Shown here: positions 18,134 through 27,319 of the stretch, one piece after another
Position numbering within the stretch: position 1 is the stretch's first letter
How the letters are laid out: every line of letters starts with the position of its first letter
Assembly: GCA_947444195.1 (NCBI GenBank)
Contig: CANEZL010000011.1
Span: 1 to 64,000 of the forward strand
DNA from: Methylobacteriaceae bacterium
GTDB taxonomy: Bacteria; Pseudomonadota; Alphaproteobacteria; Rhizobiales; Beijerinckiaceae
DNA length: 64,000 nucleotides
Reading direction: 5' to 3'
Notes under the pieces: model-generated
What the model was told of the DNA's origin: nothing
Seen by the model: only the letters and a program-made list of their open reading frames with translations
Database searches by the model: none
Program-made: the position numbers and the translations under genes

Positions 18134-19825
18134 TCAGGCGGCGCGGACCGAGGTGACGAAGCGGTCGACCTCCGCGGTCAGGAACTCCGACTGGCGCGAC
18201 AGTTCGGAGGCCGCCGACAGCACGTGCCGGGCGGCGGCGCCCGCCTCCTCGGAGGCCCGCGCCACGCCCGCGATGTTGCCCGTCACCTCCTGCGTGCCGG
18301 CCGCGGCCTGGGACACGTTGCGCACGATCTCCTGCGTGGCCGCCCCCTGCTCCTCCACTGCCCCCGCGATCATCGTGGAGGCCGCGTTGATGTCGCGGAT
18401 GCGCTCGGTGATCGCGCCGATGGCGGTCACGGCCTGCCCGGTGACGCTCTGGATCTCGCCGATCTGCCCGGCGATCTCCTCGGTGGCCTTCGCCGTCTGG
18501 TTGGCGAGTTCCTTGACCTCGGTGGCCACCACCGCGAAGCCCCGGCCGGCCTCGCCGGCGCGGGCCGCCTCGATCGTGGCGTTCAGGGCCAGAAGGTTCG
18601 TCTGCGAGGCGATGTTGGAGATGAGCCCGACCATGTCGCCGATCCGGACCGAGGTGCTGTTCAGGATCTGCACCAAGCGCCCCGTCTGGTCGGCCTCGTC
18701 GGCCGCGGCCTGGGCGAGCTCGCTGGAGCCCGAGACCTGCCGGCCGATCTCGGCCACCGAGGCGCCGAGTTCCTCCGCCGCCGCGGCCACGGTGTGGACG
18801 TTGGCGGACGCCTCCTCCGAGGCCGCCGCCACCGCCGCGGACTGGTCGGCGGTCTGGCCCGCGCTCGCGGTCATCTGCTGGGCCGTGGCCTGGAGTTCCG
18901 TGGCCGAGGCGGAGACGCTGCCGACGATGCCGCCCACCGCCCGCTCGAACCCGTCGGCGAGTTCCAGCATGGTGCGGCGGCGTTCGGCGGCGGCGGCCGC
19001 CTCGGCGACCTGCCGAAGCTCCTGCTCCTCCGCGGCCTTGCGGGCGACCATCGCCTTGATGCCCTCCACGGCGCGGCCCACCGCACCGATCTCGTCGCCG
19101 CGGGCGGCCTCCCGGATCGTGAGGTTTGCCTCGCCCCGGGCCATCCGCTCCAGCGCGACCACGAGGTTGCCCAGGGGCCGCGCGATGCCCGCGACCGCGA
19201 TGAGGGCCGCGATGGCGAGGCCCGCCAGGATGCCGGCCGCGCTGACGCCGATCAGGTTCCAGCGGGCCGCGTTGGTGTTCTCCGTCAGGCGGTCCGAACC
19301 GCTTTCCAGGAAGACGCGGATGTCCTCGGTCAGGGCGCTGCCGTCCTTCACCAGGGCCGTGAAGACCGGATCGACGACCTCGTGGATCAGCTCCAGGGCC
19401 TCGCTCCGCTTCCCCGCGGTGCCGAACCGGCGCACCTCCTCCGTCCGCTTCACGAAGTCGTCCAGGCGCTTGGCCTGCGCGTCGATGCGGGCGGCGAAGC
19501 CGGGGGCCTGCCGGTGCAGGTCCTCGACGACCTGCTTCATCCGCGCCGCGGCGGCGTCGAAGCCGCGATGGGCGGCGGCGATCTGCGCCGCCTCGGTCTC
19601 CGCGACCCCGCGATAGACCCCGTAGTTCATCTCGTAGACGAGCCGGTTGAGGCGGGAGGAGCTGACCACCGCCCGGCTCTCGCCGACGATGAAGCGTGAA
19701 TAGGCCTCATCGATGCTGCTCATGCGCGATTGTGCGTACCAGATGCAACCGGTGATTATGAAGCCGATCAACGCGATCGCTCCGGCGAGCTTCGACAGGA
19801 TCTTCGCGTTCGACAGGCGCAACAT
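18134..19825 (-). CDS. Methyl-accepting chemotaxis protein
   Basis: A 563-residue chemoreceptor. TM1 spans ~12-31 ([18 protein letters not shown]). A ~160-residue periplasmic four-helix ligand-binding domain follows (~32-188). TM2 is ~191-214, HAMP ~215-270, and the long cytoplasmic methylation/signalling helix bundle follows. The hairpin tip reads [38 protein letters not shown], the universal receptor tip that contacts CheA/CheW. There is no C-terminal CheR-binding pentapeptide. The ligand cannot be read from sequence. It is separated from the upstream ggt gene by 163 bp that includes an AT-rich, promoter-like stretch near 19875-19900. Confidence 0.96.
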   Translation of the reverse strand: MLRLSNAKILSKLAGAIALIGFIITGCIWYAQSRMSSIDEAYSRFIVGESRAVVSSSRLNRLVYEMNYGVYRGVAETEAAQIAAAHRGFDAAAARMKQVVEDLHRQAPGFAARIDAQAKRLDDFVKRTEEVRRFGTAGKRSEALELIHEVVDPVFTALVKDGSALTEDIRVFLESGSDRLTENTNAARWNLIGVSAAGILAGLAIAALIAVAGIARPLGNLVVALERMARGEANLTIREAARGDEIGAVGRAVEGIKAMVARKAAEEQELRQVAEAAAAAERRRTMLELADGFERAVGGIVGSVSASATELQATAQQMTASAGQTADQSAAVAAASEEASANVHTVAAAAEELGASVAEIGRQVSGSSELAQAAADEADQTGRLVQILNSTSVRIGDMVGLISNIASQTNLLALNATIEAARAGEAGRGFAVVATEVKELANQTAKATEEIAGQIGEIQSVTGQAVTAIGAITERIRDINAASTMIAGAVEEQGAATQEIVRNVSQAAAGTQEVTGNIAGVARASEEAGAAARHVLSAASELSRQSEFLTAEVDRFVTSVRAA

Positions 19826-19988
19826 TCGGACTCTCCGAAAGACCTTCTCCGATGCGGCGAGCCTGTTGAGAGCGTGATTAAATTTCTATTGATGGAATGC
19901 GATTTCCCGATGCCGGAAACAGCCGCGGTTGCTTCGCCTGCAGCCCTTGAAGGGTGCCGATAAGCATCCGCGACGCAAGGAGACGGGC

Positions 19989-21587
19989 TCAGAGCCCCAG
20001 GGCGCCGCCGTCCGAGCGCGGATCGTGCGTCGCCTCGATGCGCCCGTCGCGGCGATGGCGCACCAGCATGCCCGCATGGCCGAGGGAATCGGTGTAGGGG
20101 AAGCCCAGTTCCTCGATCGCGTGGCCGAGCCGGCGCAGCGCCGCGATGCAGCCGGGATCGAGGCGGTCCTCCACCTTCACGCTGAGGGACGGCGCCCCCC
20201 AGGTCCGGCCGTAGAGCAGGCGCGGCGCGTCCACCGCCTCGGCCACCGACATCCCGTAATCGGCGTAGCGGGTGAAGATCTGGGCCTGGAACTGCGGCTG
20301 CCCGTCGCCGCCCATGCTGCCGTAGCTCATCACCCGGCCGTCGTCGAAGCAGGCGAGCGCCGGGATCAGGGTGTGGAAGGGGCGCCGGCCCGGCTCCAGC
20401 GGGTTCACCGCGGCGGGATCGAGGGAGAAGGACATGCCCCGGTTCTGCCAGCAGATGCCGGTGGCCGGCAGCACCGTGCCCGAGCCGTATTCCCAGTAGA
20501 CCGACTGGATGTAGGAGACGGCGAGGCCCTCCCCGTCGATCGCCCCCATCCACACGGTGTCGCCGTGGCCCGGCTGGGGCAGCGGAACCCGCGCGGCCCG
20601 GGCCATGTCGATCCGGGCCGCCTCGCGGGCCAGGGCCTCCGGCGCGAGGAAGCGGGCCGGGTCGTGGCGCAGTCGGCCGAAATCGGTCACCACCGCGTCG
20701 CGGATCGCGAAGGCGCGCTTCGTCGCCTCGATCAGGCCGTGATAGTGCGCCGGGCTCTCGGGGGCGGCCACGTTCAGCCGGTCGAACAGGCCGAGGATGA
20801 GGAGCGCGGCGAGCCCCTGGGTCGGGGGCGGGAAGTTGTAGAGAGTGGCGTCCCGCCGCCGGATCGACAGCGGCGCCCGCTCGGCCGCCGCGTAGCCTTC
20901 GAGGTCCGCCCGCGTCACCGGCGCCCCGAGGCGTTCGAGGTCGGCGGCGATCTCGCGCCCGATATCGCCGCGGTAGAAGTCGGGCAGCCCCGCATGGGCG
21001 AGCTGTTCCAGGGTCGCGGCGAGTTTGGGAAGCGCGCGGATCTCGCCGGCGGGGAAGGGCTTGCCGTCCCGCAGGAAGGTGGCGGCGAAGTTCGGCGCGT
21101 CGTGGAGCGTGTCGAGTTCCTGGGGCACGTAGCGCGCCTCCGAGGGCGAGACCGGCACGCCGGCCCGCGCCTGCCCGATCGCGTCGGCGAGCAGCGTCGC
21201 CAGGGGCAGGCGGCCCCCGAGGGCCCGCGACAGGTCGAGGGCGAGCCGCCAGCCGCCGACGGCGCCCGCCACCGTCACCATCGCCTCGGGGCCGCGGGCG
21301 GGAATCACGTCGTGGCCGCGGCTCCGGTAGCGGGCGATGGTGGCGTCGCGCCCGGCCGGCCCGCAGGCCTCGATGCCGCGCACCCGGCCGCCGCGCTCGC
21401 GCACCAGCCAGAAGCCGTCGCCGCCGATGCCGTTCATGTGCGGGTAGACCACGGCGATCGAGGCGGCCATGGCCACCATCGCCTCGATCGCGTTGCCGCC
21501 CTGGGCCAGCACGGTCTGCCCGGCCCGCGCCGCCAGGCCGTGGGGGGCGGCGACGGCGCCGTGGGCGAAGACGGGGGTCTCGGGCAT
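19989..21587 (-). CDS. Gamma-glutamyltransferase family N-terminal hydrolase (YwrD-like)
   Basis: A 532-residue Ntn-type gamma-glutamyltransferase homologue. The precursor should cleave itself before Thr344 in GHGDTVWMGAID, making the catalytic N-terminal Thr of the small subunit. The conserved segments MNGIGGDGFWLV and GSMGGDGQPQFQAQI match the family. There is no signal peptide, so the protein is cytoplasmic, unlike the periplasmic E. coli enzyme; it fits the YwrD/acylase-like branch that includes cephalosporin-acylase-type amidases. The true substrate (glutathione, gamma-glutamyl amide or another amide) is undetermined. It is divergent from the antiporter gene. Confidence 0.92.
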   Translation of the reverse strand: MPETPVFAHGAVAAPHGLAARAGQTVLAQGGNAIEAMVAMAASIAVVYPHMNGIGGDGFWLVRERGGRVRGIEACGPAGRDATIARYRSRGHDVIPARGPEAMVTVAGAVGGWRLALDLSRALGGRLPLATLLADAIGQARAGVPVSPSEARYVPQELDTLHDAPNFAATFLRDGKPFPAGEIRALPKLAATLEQLAHAGLPDFYRGDIGREIAADLERLGAPVTRADLEGYAAAERAPLSIRRRDATLYNFPPPTQGLAALLILGLFDRLNVAAPESPAHYHGLIEATKRAFAIRDAVVTDFGRLRHDPARFLAPEALAREAARIDMARAARVPLPQPGHGDTVWMGAIDGEGLAVSYIQSVYWEYGSGTVLPATGICWQNRGMSFSLDPAAVNPLEPGRRPFHTLIPALACFDDGRVMSYGSMGGDGQPQFQAQIFTRYADYGMSVAEAVDAPRLLYGRTWGAPSLSVKVEDRLDPGCIAALRRLGHAIEELGFPYTDSLGHAGMLVRHRRDGRIEATHDPRSDGGALGL

Positions 21588-21701
21588 GGGAACTCCGGAA
21601 AGCCTTGGGCCCCGAGGGTTATGCGAGCGGGCCCCGGCCGGAAAGCCCGCCGGGCGGGCAGGCCGGGAACGGCTGCGGCGCCGCGGGACTTAACGGCGGG
21701 C

Positions 21702-23231
21702 ATGTTGATCTTCGAATGGGTCGTCGGCGTTCTGCTCGGCGCGATCCTCCTCGCCGCCCTCGCCCGTCGCGTCGGAGCCCCCTATCCCGCCTTCCTGGCG
21801 CTCGGCGGCGCCGGCCTCGCCTTCGTGCCGGGGGTGCCCAACCTCGCCCTCGATCCCGAGCTCGCCCTCGCGCTGTTCCTGGCGCCGGTGCTGCTCGATG
21901 CGGGCTACGACACCTCGCTCCGCGACCTGCGGGCGAACTGGCGCCCCGTCGGCGGGCTCGCCCTCGGGGCGGTGGCCGCCACCACCGCGGCCGTGGCCCT
22001 CGTCGCCCGGCTGCTGGTGCCGGAGATGCCGCTCGCCGCCTGCATCGTGCTCGGCGCCGTGGTGGCGCCCCCGGACGCGGTCGCCGCCCTCTCCGTCCTG
22101 CGACACGTGAGCCTGCCGCACCGGCTCGGCGTGATCCTGCGCGGGGAGAGCCTCCTGAACGATGCGGGCTCCCTGCTGATCTACCGCCTCGCGGCGGGGG
22201 CCGCCGTCGCCGGCGGCTTCCAGGTCTCGAAGGTGGCGCCCACCTTCGTCCTCGGCATCCTCGCGAGCCTCGTCGCCGGTCCCTGCCTCGCCTGGGTCTA
22301 CATCAAGCTCGCCCGCCGCTTCGACGACGCGGCGAGCGCCATCGTCCTCCAGTTCGTGGCCTGTTTCGGGATCTGGCTCGCGGCCGAGCGGCTCGAACTC
22401 TCCGGCGTGCTGACGCTGGTGAGCTTCGCGATCACGGTGGCCCGCTACAGCCCCGGCATCACCGCGCCGCGGGCGCGGATCATCTCCTACGCGGTCTGGG
22501 ACACGGCGGTGTTCGTGCTCAATGTCCTGGCCTTCGTGCTGATCGGCATCCAGATCGGGCCGATCCTGGAGCGCCTCGCGGGGCCCGAGCGCGCGATGGC
22601 CCTCGTGGTGGCGGCGGCGGTCTTCGCCACGGTGGTGCTGGTGCGCATCGCCTGGGTGCTGGCCGTGAGCGGGCTCGGCCGGCTCCTCGGCGTCGGCCGG
22701 GGCCTGGGCCTGCGTCCGGGGCTGGCGGTCTCCTGGGCCGGCATGCGCGGCATCGTCACCATCGCCGCCGCTCTCGCCCTGCCGGCGGAGGGCATCCCGC
22801 AGCGCGACCTCATCGTCTTCTGCGCCTTCTGCACGGTGCTCGGCACCCTCGTGGTCCAGGGCCTGACGCTCGCGCCCTTGCTGCGCCTGCTCCGGCTGGA
22901 GGACGACGATCCGGTGGGCCGCGAGACGGGCCGGGCCCGCGCCGCCGCCTACGCCGCCGCCGTCGAGAGCCTCGCCCCCGCGGGGGAGGACGACGCGGTG
23001 GCGGCGCTGCGCGCCGAGTTCGAGGCGGCGCTCGCCGAGGCCGAGCGCCACGAGGAGGGCCTCGCCCCCGCGGCGCTGCCCGCCGACGCCGCCCGCCGCC
23101 GGGCCATCGCCGCCGCCCGCGACACGGTGCTGCGCCTGCGCCGGGAGGGCCGCATCGGCGACGACGCCTACTACCTACTGGAGGAGGAATTCGACTGGGC
23201 GGAGCTCAACGCGACCCCCCGGGAGGCATGA
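21702..23231 (+). CDS. Na+/H+ antiporter (CPA1 family)
   Basis: A 509-residue inner-membrane cation/proton antiporter. About twelve hydrophobic helices fill residues 1-405, starting with LIFEWVVGVLLGAILLAAL. The ion-translocation region has GAVVAPPDAVAALSVLRH and RGESLLNDAGSLLIYR, with the conserved ND pair. SWAGMRGIVTIAAALALP is the other CPA1 hallmark. The last ~100 residues form a cytoplasmic, Glu/Ala/Arg-rich helical tail that may regulate transport. The ATG at 21702 gives the usual family start. It is transcribed away from the gamma-glutamyltransferase gene, from a ~114-bp divergent region. Confidence 0.95.
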   Translation: MLIFEWVVGVLLGAILLAALARRVGAPYPAFLALGGAGLAFVPGVPNLALDPELALALFLAPVLLDAGYDTSLRDLRANWRPVGGLALGAVAATTAAVALVARLLVPEMPLAACIVLGAVVAPPDAVAALSVLRHVSLPHRLGVILRGESLLNDAGSLLIYRLAAGAAVAGGFQVSKVAPTFVLGILASLVAGPCLAWVYIKLARRFDDAASAIVLQFVACFGIWLAAERLELSGVLTLVSFAITVARYSPGITAPRARIISYAVWDTAVFVLNVLAFVLIGIQIGPILERLAGPERAMALVVAAAVFATVVLVRIAWVLAVSGLGRLLGVGRGLGLRPGLAVSWAGMRGIVTIAAALALPAEGIPQRDLIVFCAFCTVLGTLVVQGLTLAPLLRLLRLEDDDPVGRETGRARAAAYAAAVESLAPAGEDDAVAALRAEFEAALAEAERHEEGLAPAALPADAARRRAIAAARDTVLRLRREGRIGDDAYYLLEEEFDWAELNATPREA

Positions 23232-23362
23232 GCCCCGGGCTCGCCGCGCCTTCGGGGCGATCCGTCCCGCGGCACCGACCTTGAAGAGGTGAACCGAGAG
23301 CGCGCCGTCGGATGCGCGTGCCGTCCCGTTCCGGGACGGTTCGGACAGGGTTGTGCCGGACG

Positions 23363-24220
23363 ATGACACGACGCTTCAGCGTGATCGAGGGTGGCCTGAG
23401 CCGTGCGGAGGCGGACCGGGCCGCCGACGGGGAGCCGGCCGAGCTGCCGCTCACGGCCGAGCTACCCCTCACGGTCGACCTGCAACCCCCGGTGGCCGTC
23501 GGCGCGGAGGCGGTCGCCGCGTGGCGGGCGCTGCTGGTGCGCGCCGAGATCGACGATCCGCTCCAGGACCCCGATTACCTGCTCACCGCCGCCCAGCATC
23601 AGGCCGCGGGACTGCGCCTCGCCTTCGCCCTGGTCTGGAGCGGCGCCGAGGAGGGGCCGGCCGGCTTGCGCGGCGTCCTGCCCCTTCAGATCACCCGCTC
23701 CTTCCTCGCCCGGGACCGCGCCCGGTTCTGGCGGCCCCCGGACCTGTTCGGCCCCCCCGCCATCCAGCCCGGCAGCCGCGACGCGGTCCTGGCGGCTCTG
23801 CGCGCACGGCTCGCGGTCCTCGGCCGTCCGATCCACCTCGACACGCATTCCGATCCGGTCCCCGCCCTGCAGGCCGAGCCCGAACCCCTCCGCCGGGCCG
23901 GGCGGCGCGTGCCGGCGGCGAGCCTGCTCGGGGTGCGGCCCGACGACTACCAGCCGCCGACCGTCGAGCATGTCCGCGATCCGGGTCTGATCCGCGACGC
24001 CGTCGAGCACTTCCTGGCCCTCGACGCCCGCACCGCCCGCCGGCCGATCATCGCCGACCCGACCGAGGCGACGATGGTGCGCGTGGTCTCGCGCCTGTTC
24101 GCGCGGCGGCGGCAGATCAACGTCGAGCTGGCCCGTCGCGGCGACACCCTCGTGGCCGGAACGCTCCATCTCGGCAGCGGCGCCGGCACGGTGGCATGGC
24201 GGCATGCGGCGAGCGCCTAG
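23363..24220 (+). CDS. GNAT/BioF2-like acyltransferase homologue, possibly truncated
   Basis: A 285-residue protein with weak resemblance to the BioF2/CelD-like GNAT proteins. The resemblance lies in the DDPLQDPDYLLTAAQH and GLRGVLPLQITRSF segments and in a late RRGDTLVAGTLHLGSG strand pair. In that family the last motif is normally followed by ~60-100 more residues. Here the protein ends a dozen residues later, at a TAG that is the first codon of an intergenic repeat (24218). A 3' truncation by the repeat is therefore plausible. The start at 23363 is uncertain (no strong ribosome site; an in-frame ATG at 23312 is possible). The name is tentative. Confidence 0.6.
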   Translation: MTRRFSVIEGGLSRAEADRAADGEPAELPLTAELPLTVDLQPPVAVGAEAVAAWRALLVRAEIDDPLQDPDYLLTAAQHQAAGLRLAFALVWSGAEEGPAGLRGVLPLQITRSFLARDRARFWRPPDLFGPPAIQPGSRDAVLAALRARLAVLGRPIHLDTHSDPVPALQAEPEPLRRAGRRVPAASLLGVRPDDYQPPTVEHVRDPGLIRDAVEHFLALDARTARRPIIADPTEATMVRVVSRLFARRRQINVELARRGDTLVAGTLHLGSGAGTVAWRHAASA

Positions 24221-24319
24221 AGCGCTCTCCGCCGAAGTGGACACCGGTTCGGCGCAAGGGAGCGCGAGAGAGCACTAACTTAGGGTCGCGGACGATTGCA
24301 GCGCGATCGGGAACGGCTC
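24218..24319 (+). repeat. 102-bp dispersed repeat, copy 1
   Basis: It begins with TAG + AGCGCTCT (a perfect palindrome AGAGCGCTCT), then CCGCCGAAGTGGACACCGG, and ends with GATTGCAGCGCGATCGGGAA. A second copy of the same length lies at 40814-40915 in the same orientation and is similar by eye over its whole length. The initial TAG is the stop codon of the preceding gene. Confidence 0.85.
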
Positions 24320-24438
24320 GGCGCACGCGCTCATGTGCGGTGCAGCATCTCGGCATCGGCCGCCTCGGGCCCATCATGGTCGGCGTGGTCGGTACCAAGC
24401 GCGCCGCCACCGTCCGATCGTCGGCCCGGGCGGTCGCC

Positions 24439-25389
24439 TCAGGCGCCGGCCGCCCGGCGCGCCTCGATCGCGTCCCAGACCGAGACCGCGAGGTCCGGGC
24501 CGCCCAGGCGGCGGATCGCCCGGATGCCGGTGGGCGAGGTGACGTTGATCTCCGTGAGATGCCCGTCGATCACGTCGATGCCGACGAGGATCAGCCCGCG
24601 CCGCCGCAGTTCCGGGCCGATCGCCGCGCAGATCTCGCGCTCCCGCTCCGTCAGGTCGGAGGCCGCCGCCGCGCCGCCGCGCACCATGTTCGAGCGGATG
24701 TCGTTGAGGGCCGGCACCCGGTTGATCGCGCCCATCGGCTCGCCGTCCACGAGGATGATGCGCTTGTCGCCCTCGGTGATCCGCTCGAGGAAGCGCTGCA
24801 CCACCCAGGCCTCCCGGAAGGTCGTGGCGAAGAGGTCGAACATCGAGCCGAAATTCGGGTCGGTCTCGGAGACCCGGAACACCGCCGCGCCCCCGTGGCC
24901 GTGCAGGGGCTTCATCACCACCGTGCCGTGCTCGGCGCGGAACGCCTCGATCTCCGCCTTGTCGCGGCTGATCAGCGTCGGCGGCATCAGGTCGGGGAAG
25001 TCGAGGACGAAGAGCTTTTCCGGGGCGTTGCGTACCTCGAAGGGGTTGTTCACCACGAGGGTCTTCGGGTGGATGCGCTCCAGCATGTGGGTGGCGGTGA
25101 CGTAGGCCATGTCGAAGGGCGGGTCCTGGCGCATCAGCACCACGTCGGCCTCGGCGAGGTCGATCCGCTCCACGGCCCCGAGCCGGGCGTGGTCGCCCTC
25201 GACGTCCTGCACGGTGAGCGGCTCGACCCGCGCCGTGACGCGGCCGTTCCGGAGGGAGAGCCGGTCGGGGGTGTAGTAGAGCAGGCGGTGGCCCCGCGCC
25301 TGCGCTTCGAGCAGCAGGGCGAAGGTGGTGTCCCCGGCGATCCGGATCGCCTGGATCGGGTCCATCTGGACCGCCACGGTGAGGGCCAT
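24439..25389 (-). CDS. gshB: Glutathione synthetase
   Basis: A 316-residue ATP-grasp ligase that joins gamma-glutamylcysteine and glycine to give glutathione. The N-terminal [25 protein letters not shown] and [19 protein letters not shown] are GshB signatures. The ATP-grasp core shows [28 protein letters not shown] and the Mg-binding [15 protein letters not shown]. The start at 25389 gives the usual family N-terminus; an in-frame start 12 codons upstream is less likely. It is transcribed after a small hypothetical gene. In this genus glutathione also feeds formaldehyde and methylglyoxal detoxification; gloB lies ~14 kb away. Confidence 0.97.
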   Translation of the reverse strand: MALTVAVQMDPIQAIRIAGDTTFALLLEAQARGHRLLYYTPDRLSLRNGRVTARVEPLTVQDVEGDHARLGAVERIDLAEADVVLMRQDPPFDMAYVTATHMLERIHPKTLVVNNPFEVRNAPEKLFVLDFPDLMPPTLISRDKAEIEAFRAEHGTVVMKPLHGHGGAAVFRVSETDPNFGSMFDLFATTFREAWVVQRFLERITEGDKRIILVDGEPMGAINRVPALNDIRSNMVRGGAAAASDLTEREREICAAIGPELRRRGLILVGIDVIDGHLTEINVTSPTGIRAIRRLGGPDLAVSVWDAIEARRAAGA

Positions 25390-25523
25390 GTCGCTACCGC
25401 TCGCGAGAGTGAGGCGCTCGCGCAAGCCGCGCGGGCGCTGCCTCCTAGCCCATAACCGGCCGCCTCGGAAGGAAGGCCGCCGCCGGCCTGGGCGGCGGGT
25501 CTACTTTGCCGGCTCGGCAGCGT

Positions 25524-25862
25524 TCAGGCCGTCTCCGGCTTGCGGATCATCCGGCCCTCGTAGCCGTCGAAGCCGCCCGCGTACCCGAAATTGCGGAAGG
25601 AGACGCGGCGCCCCTCGACGCCGCCCCCCTCGTCCCCCCGCGGCGGAAGGACGCGGCGGGCGGCGCTCCGCCGTCCCGCGGCCGGTGCCGAGGGCTCGCG
25701 ACAGGGCTCGCCGTCCTCCGGCAACCCGTCGTCGAGGCGGATCCGGTAGCCCATCGCGAGGTAGAAACCCTCCGCGTCCTGCTTCGGGAAGCCCTTGGCG
25801 GCCGGATCCCGGCCGTAGATCCGGCGGAACGCCCGGCTGTTCCAGTATCGGATCTCGCGCAT
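25524..25862 (-). CDS. Hypothetical small protein
   Basis: A 112-residue protein of no family I know. The first ~45 residues look folded (REIRYWNSRAFRRIYGRDP...DAEGFYLAMGYRIRLDDG). The middle is an Arg/Pro/Gly-rich disordered stretch. The end is again ordered in appearance (VSFRNFGYAGGFDGYEGRMIRKPE). There is no signal peptide or membrane helix. A GAGGAGG ribosome site sits very close to the chosen ATG at 25862. It is ~135 bp upstream of gshB on the same strand and may share its message. Coding is likely but not certain. Confidence 0.6.
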   Translation of the reverse strand: MREIRYWNSRAFRRIYGRDPAAKGFPKQDAEGFYLAMGYRIRLDDGLPEDGEPCREPSAPAAGRRSAARRVLPPRGDEGGGVEGRRVSFRNFGYAGGFDGYEGRMIRKPETA

Positions 25863-26289
25863 CGCCTCCTCGCGCGCGGCCCCGCGGCCGCGTCTCGAAC
25901 GATCTGGCGCACGATGCGGGGAAGCGAAACCCGGCTTCCCGAAATCATCGTGCGACCACAACAGGATAGCGCGTCCGCTCGCCGGCCGGGAGGGCGCGCG
26001 CGGGCGCCGCGCAAGAGAGGCGGACGCCCGTGTCCCGCGATCATCGCGCGGCGGCGGCGCGAAGAAAAGGCCGTTCTCCGCGCGGGCGCGGCCGGACCCC
26101 CGCCAGCAGGGCGCGGGTGTAGGAGAGCGGGCCGTCCTCCGCGCGGGGGCGGCCGGACCTCGGAGGGCATCCCGATCCGGATCGCGCCCCCGCCGCCCCC
26201 GGTGACCGGAAGACCGTATGCCTCGGGATTAAGTCAGCGCTCACCTTTGGCAGGCATCCTGTCCCAGTTTCAGGACGGAACGGACAACC
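25863..26289. other. Non-coding stretch upstream of the double-receiver gene
   Basis: 427 bp without a convincing gene. It contains two direct copies of a ~30-bp unit (separate entry). On the minus strand near 26043-26130 a frame reads LSYTRALLAGVRP, like the C-terminal motif of oligopeptide ABC transporter ATPases, but nothing else of such a gene is present. Confidence 0.5.
26069..26159 (+). repeat. Two direct copies of a 30-bp unit
   Basis: Copy 1 (26069-26098) and copy 2 (26130-26159) both run from GGCCGTtCTCCGCGCGGG to CGGCCGGACC. They differ at two positions and are separated by 31 bp. Confidence 0.75.
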
Positions 26290-27138
26290 ATGCCGTATAG
26301 TCAGGACGGCGCCCGCGTCGTCATCGCCGAGAGCGATCCGGGCCGACGCGCGACCCTGACGCAGATCGTCCGGCGCTTCTGCGCCAAGTCGCGGATCTGC
26401 GAGACGGACACGGGCACCGAACTCGCCGAGATGCTCCTGGCGGAGAAGCCGACCCTGGCCTTCGTCGGCCTGCACTTGGCCGGCATGAGCGGGCCCGAGG
26501 CCGTGGCGACGGCGCGCAAGCGCGGCGGCAGCGCCCAGAGCCTCGTCCTCATCACCGCGCGGGTGATCCCGCAATGGCAGGACCTCGCCCAGAGCCTCGG
26601 GGCCTACGAGGTTCTGAAGACGCCCCTCGACCCGAAGCACATCGACAGCCTGATGCACGCCGACGCCCGGCGCCGGCAGCCCACCCACGTCCTCCTGGCC
26701 TCGTCCTCCGAGCACGGCCGCAACGCCATCGGGCGGGTGCTGGCGCTCAGCGGCTTCAACCTCGTGGTGGACGAGACCGATGACGGGCGCCACGCCCTGA
26801 AGCTGCTGGGCCTGGCCTCCTACGATCTCGCCTTCATCGACTCCAAGCTCGGCGGCCTCGACGGGTTCGAGCTCGCCTGCCAGGCTCAAGCCCTCGGCCT
26901 CTCCACCCGCATCACCCTGATGACGGCGGGCGATCCCGAGCCGCTCGCCCAGGCCGCCCGCTACTTCGGCGTCGACTCGATCCTGCGGATGCCGTTCTAC
27001 CCGCGCGACATCGACCTCGCCCTGCACCACGCCCTGACGCTGCGCCGGCCCTACCTCCTCAACGCGATCACCGCGCCGCCCGCGCCCACCGCGCTCACGC
27101 GCATCACCGACCTCGCCCCGACGCGCCGCACGGCCTGA
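26290..27138 (+). CDS. Tandem receiver-domain protein with incomplete active sites
   Basis: A 282-residue protein made of two CheY-like receiver domains (~10-125 and ~133-250) and a short tail, without a DNA-binding or enzymatic output domain. Domain 1 keeps the acidic pocket (AESD, 13-16) and Lys110, but the phospho-acceptor position holds Gly60 (FVGLHLAGMSG). Domain 2 has an Asp at the acceptor position (Asp184, FIDSKLGGLDG), but its acidic pocket is replaced by ASSS (137-140) and the conserved Lys by Arg233. Ordinary phosphorylation is thus unlikely in domain 1 and doubtful in domain 2. It stands alone, without a nearby histidine kinase. It may be a scaffold or phosphorylation-independent regulator; function unknown. 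Confidence 0.88.
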   Translation: MPYSQDGARVVIAESDPGRRATLTQIVRRFCAKSRICETDTGTELAEMLLAEKPTLAFVGLHLAGMSGPEAVATARKRGGSAQSLVLITARVIPQWQDLAQSLGAYEVLKTPLDPKHIDSLMHADARRRQPTHVLLASSSEHGRNAIGRVLALSGFNLVVDETDDGRHALKLLGLASYDLAFIDSKLGGLDGFELACQAQALGLSTRITLMTAGDPEPLAQAARYFGVDSILRMPFYPRDIDLALHHALTLRRPYLLNAITAPPAPTALTRITDLAPTRRTA

Positions 27139-27207
27139 GGCCGCGCCGCGGCACGTCGGACGCGACGCGCTTCAGCGTTGCGGTGACTTGAGAGGCTCTT
27201 GTCCCCA

Positions 27208-27270
27208 CCCGGATCGGGCTTGCCCGATCCGGGGAAGCAAGGTGCGGATCTCGGGCAAGCCCGGGATCCG
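27208..27270. repeat. Two adjacent strong palindromes between convergent genes
   Basis: Palindrome 1 (27208-27233) is a perfect 12-bp stem CCCGGATCGGGC with a 2-nt loop. Palindrome 2 (27245-27270) is a 12-bp stem CGGATCTCGGGC with one mismatch and a 2-nt AA loop. They lie between the convergent receiver and lpd genes. They share the words GGATC and CGGGC, and may act as a bidirectional transcript end or belong to a dispersed repeat family. Confidence 0.7.
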
Positions 27271-27319
27271 GGGGGGAGGAGAGGCCCGCGCGAGACCGGA
27301 GCGAGCCCTCGAGACGGGA

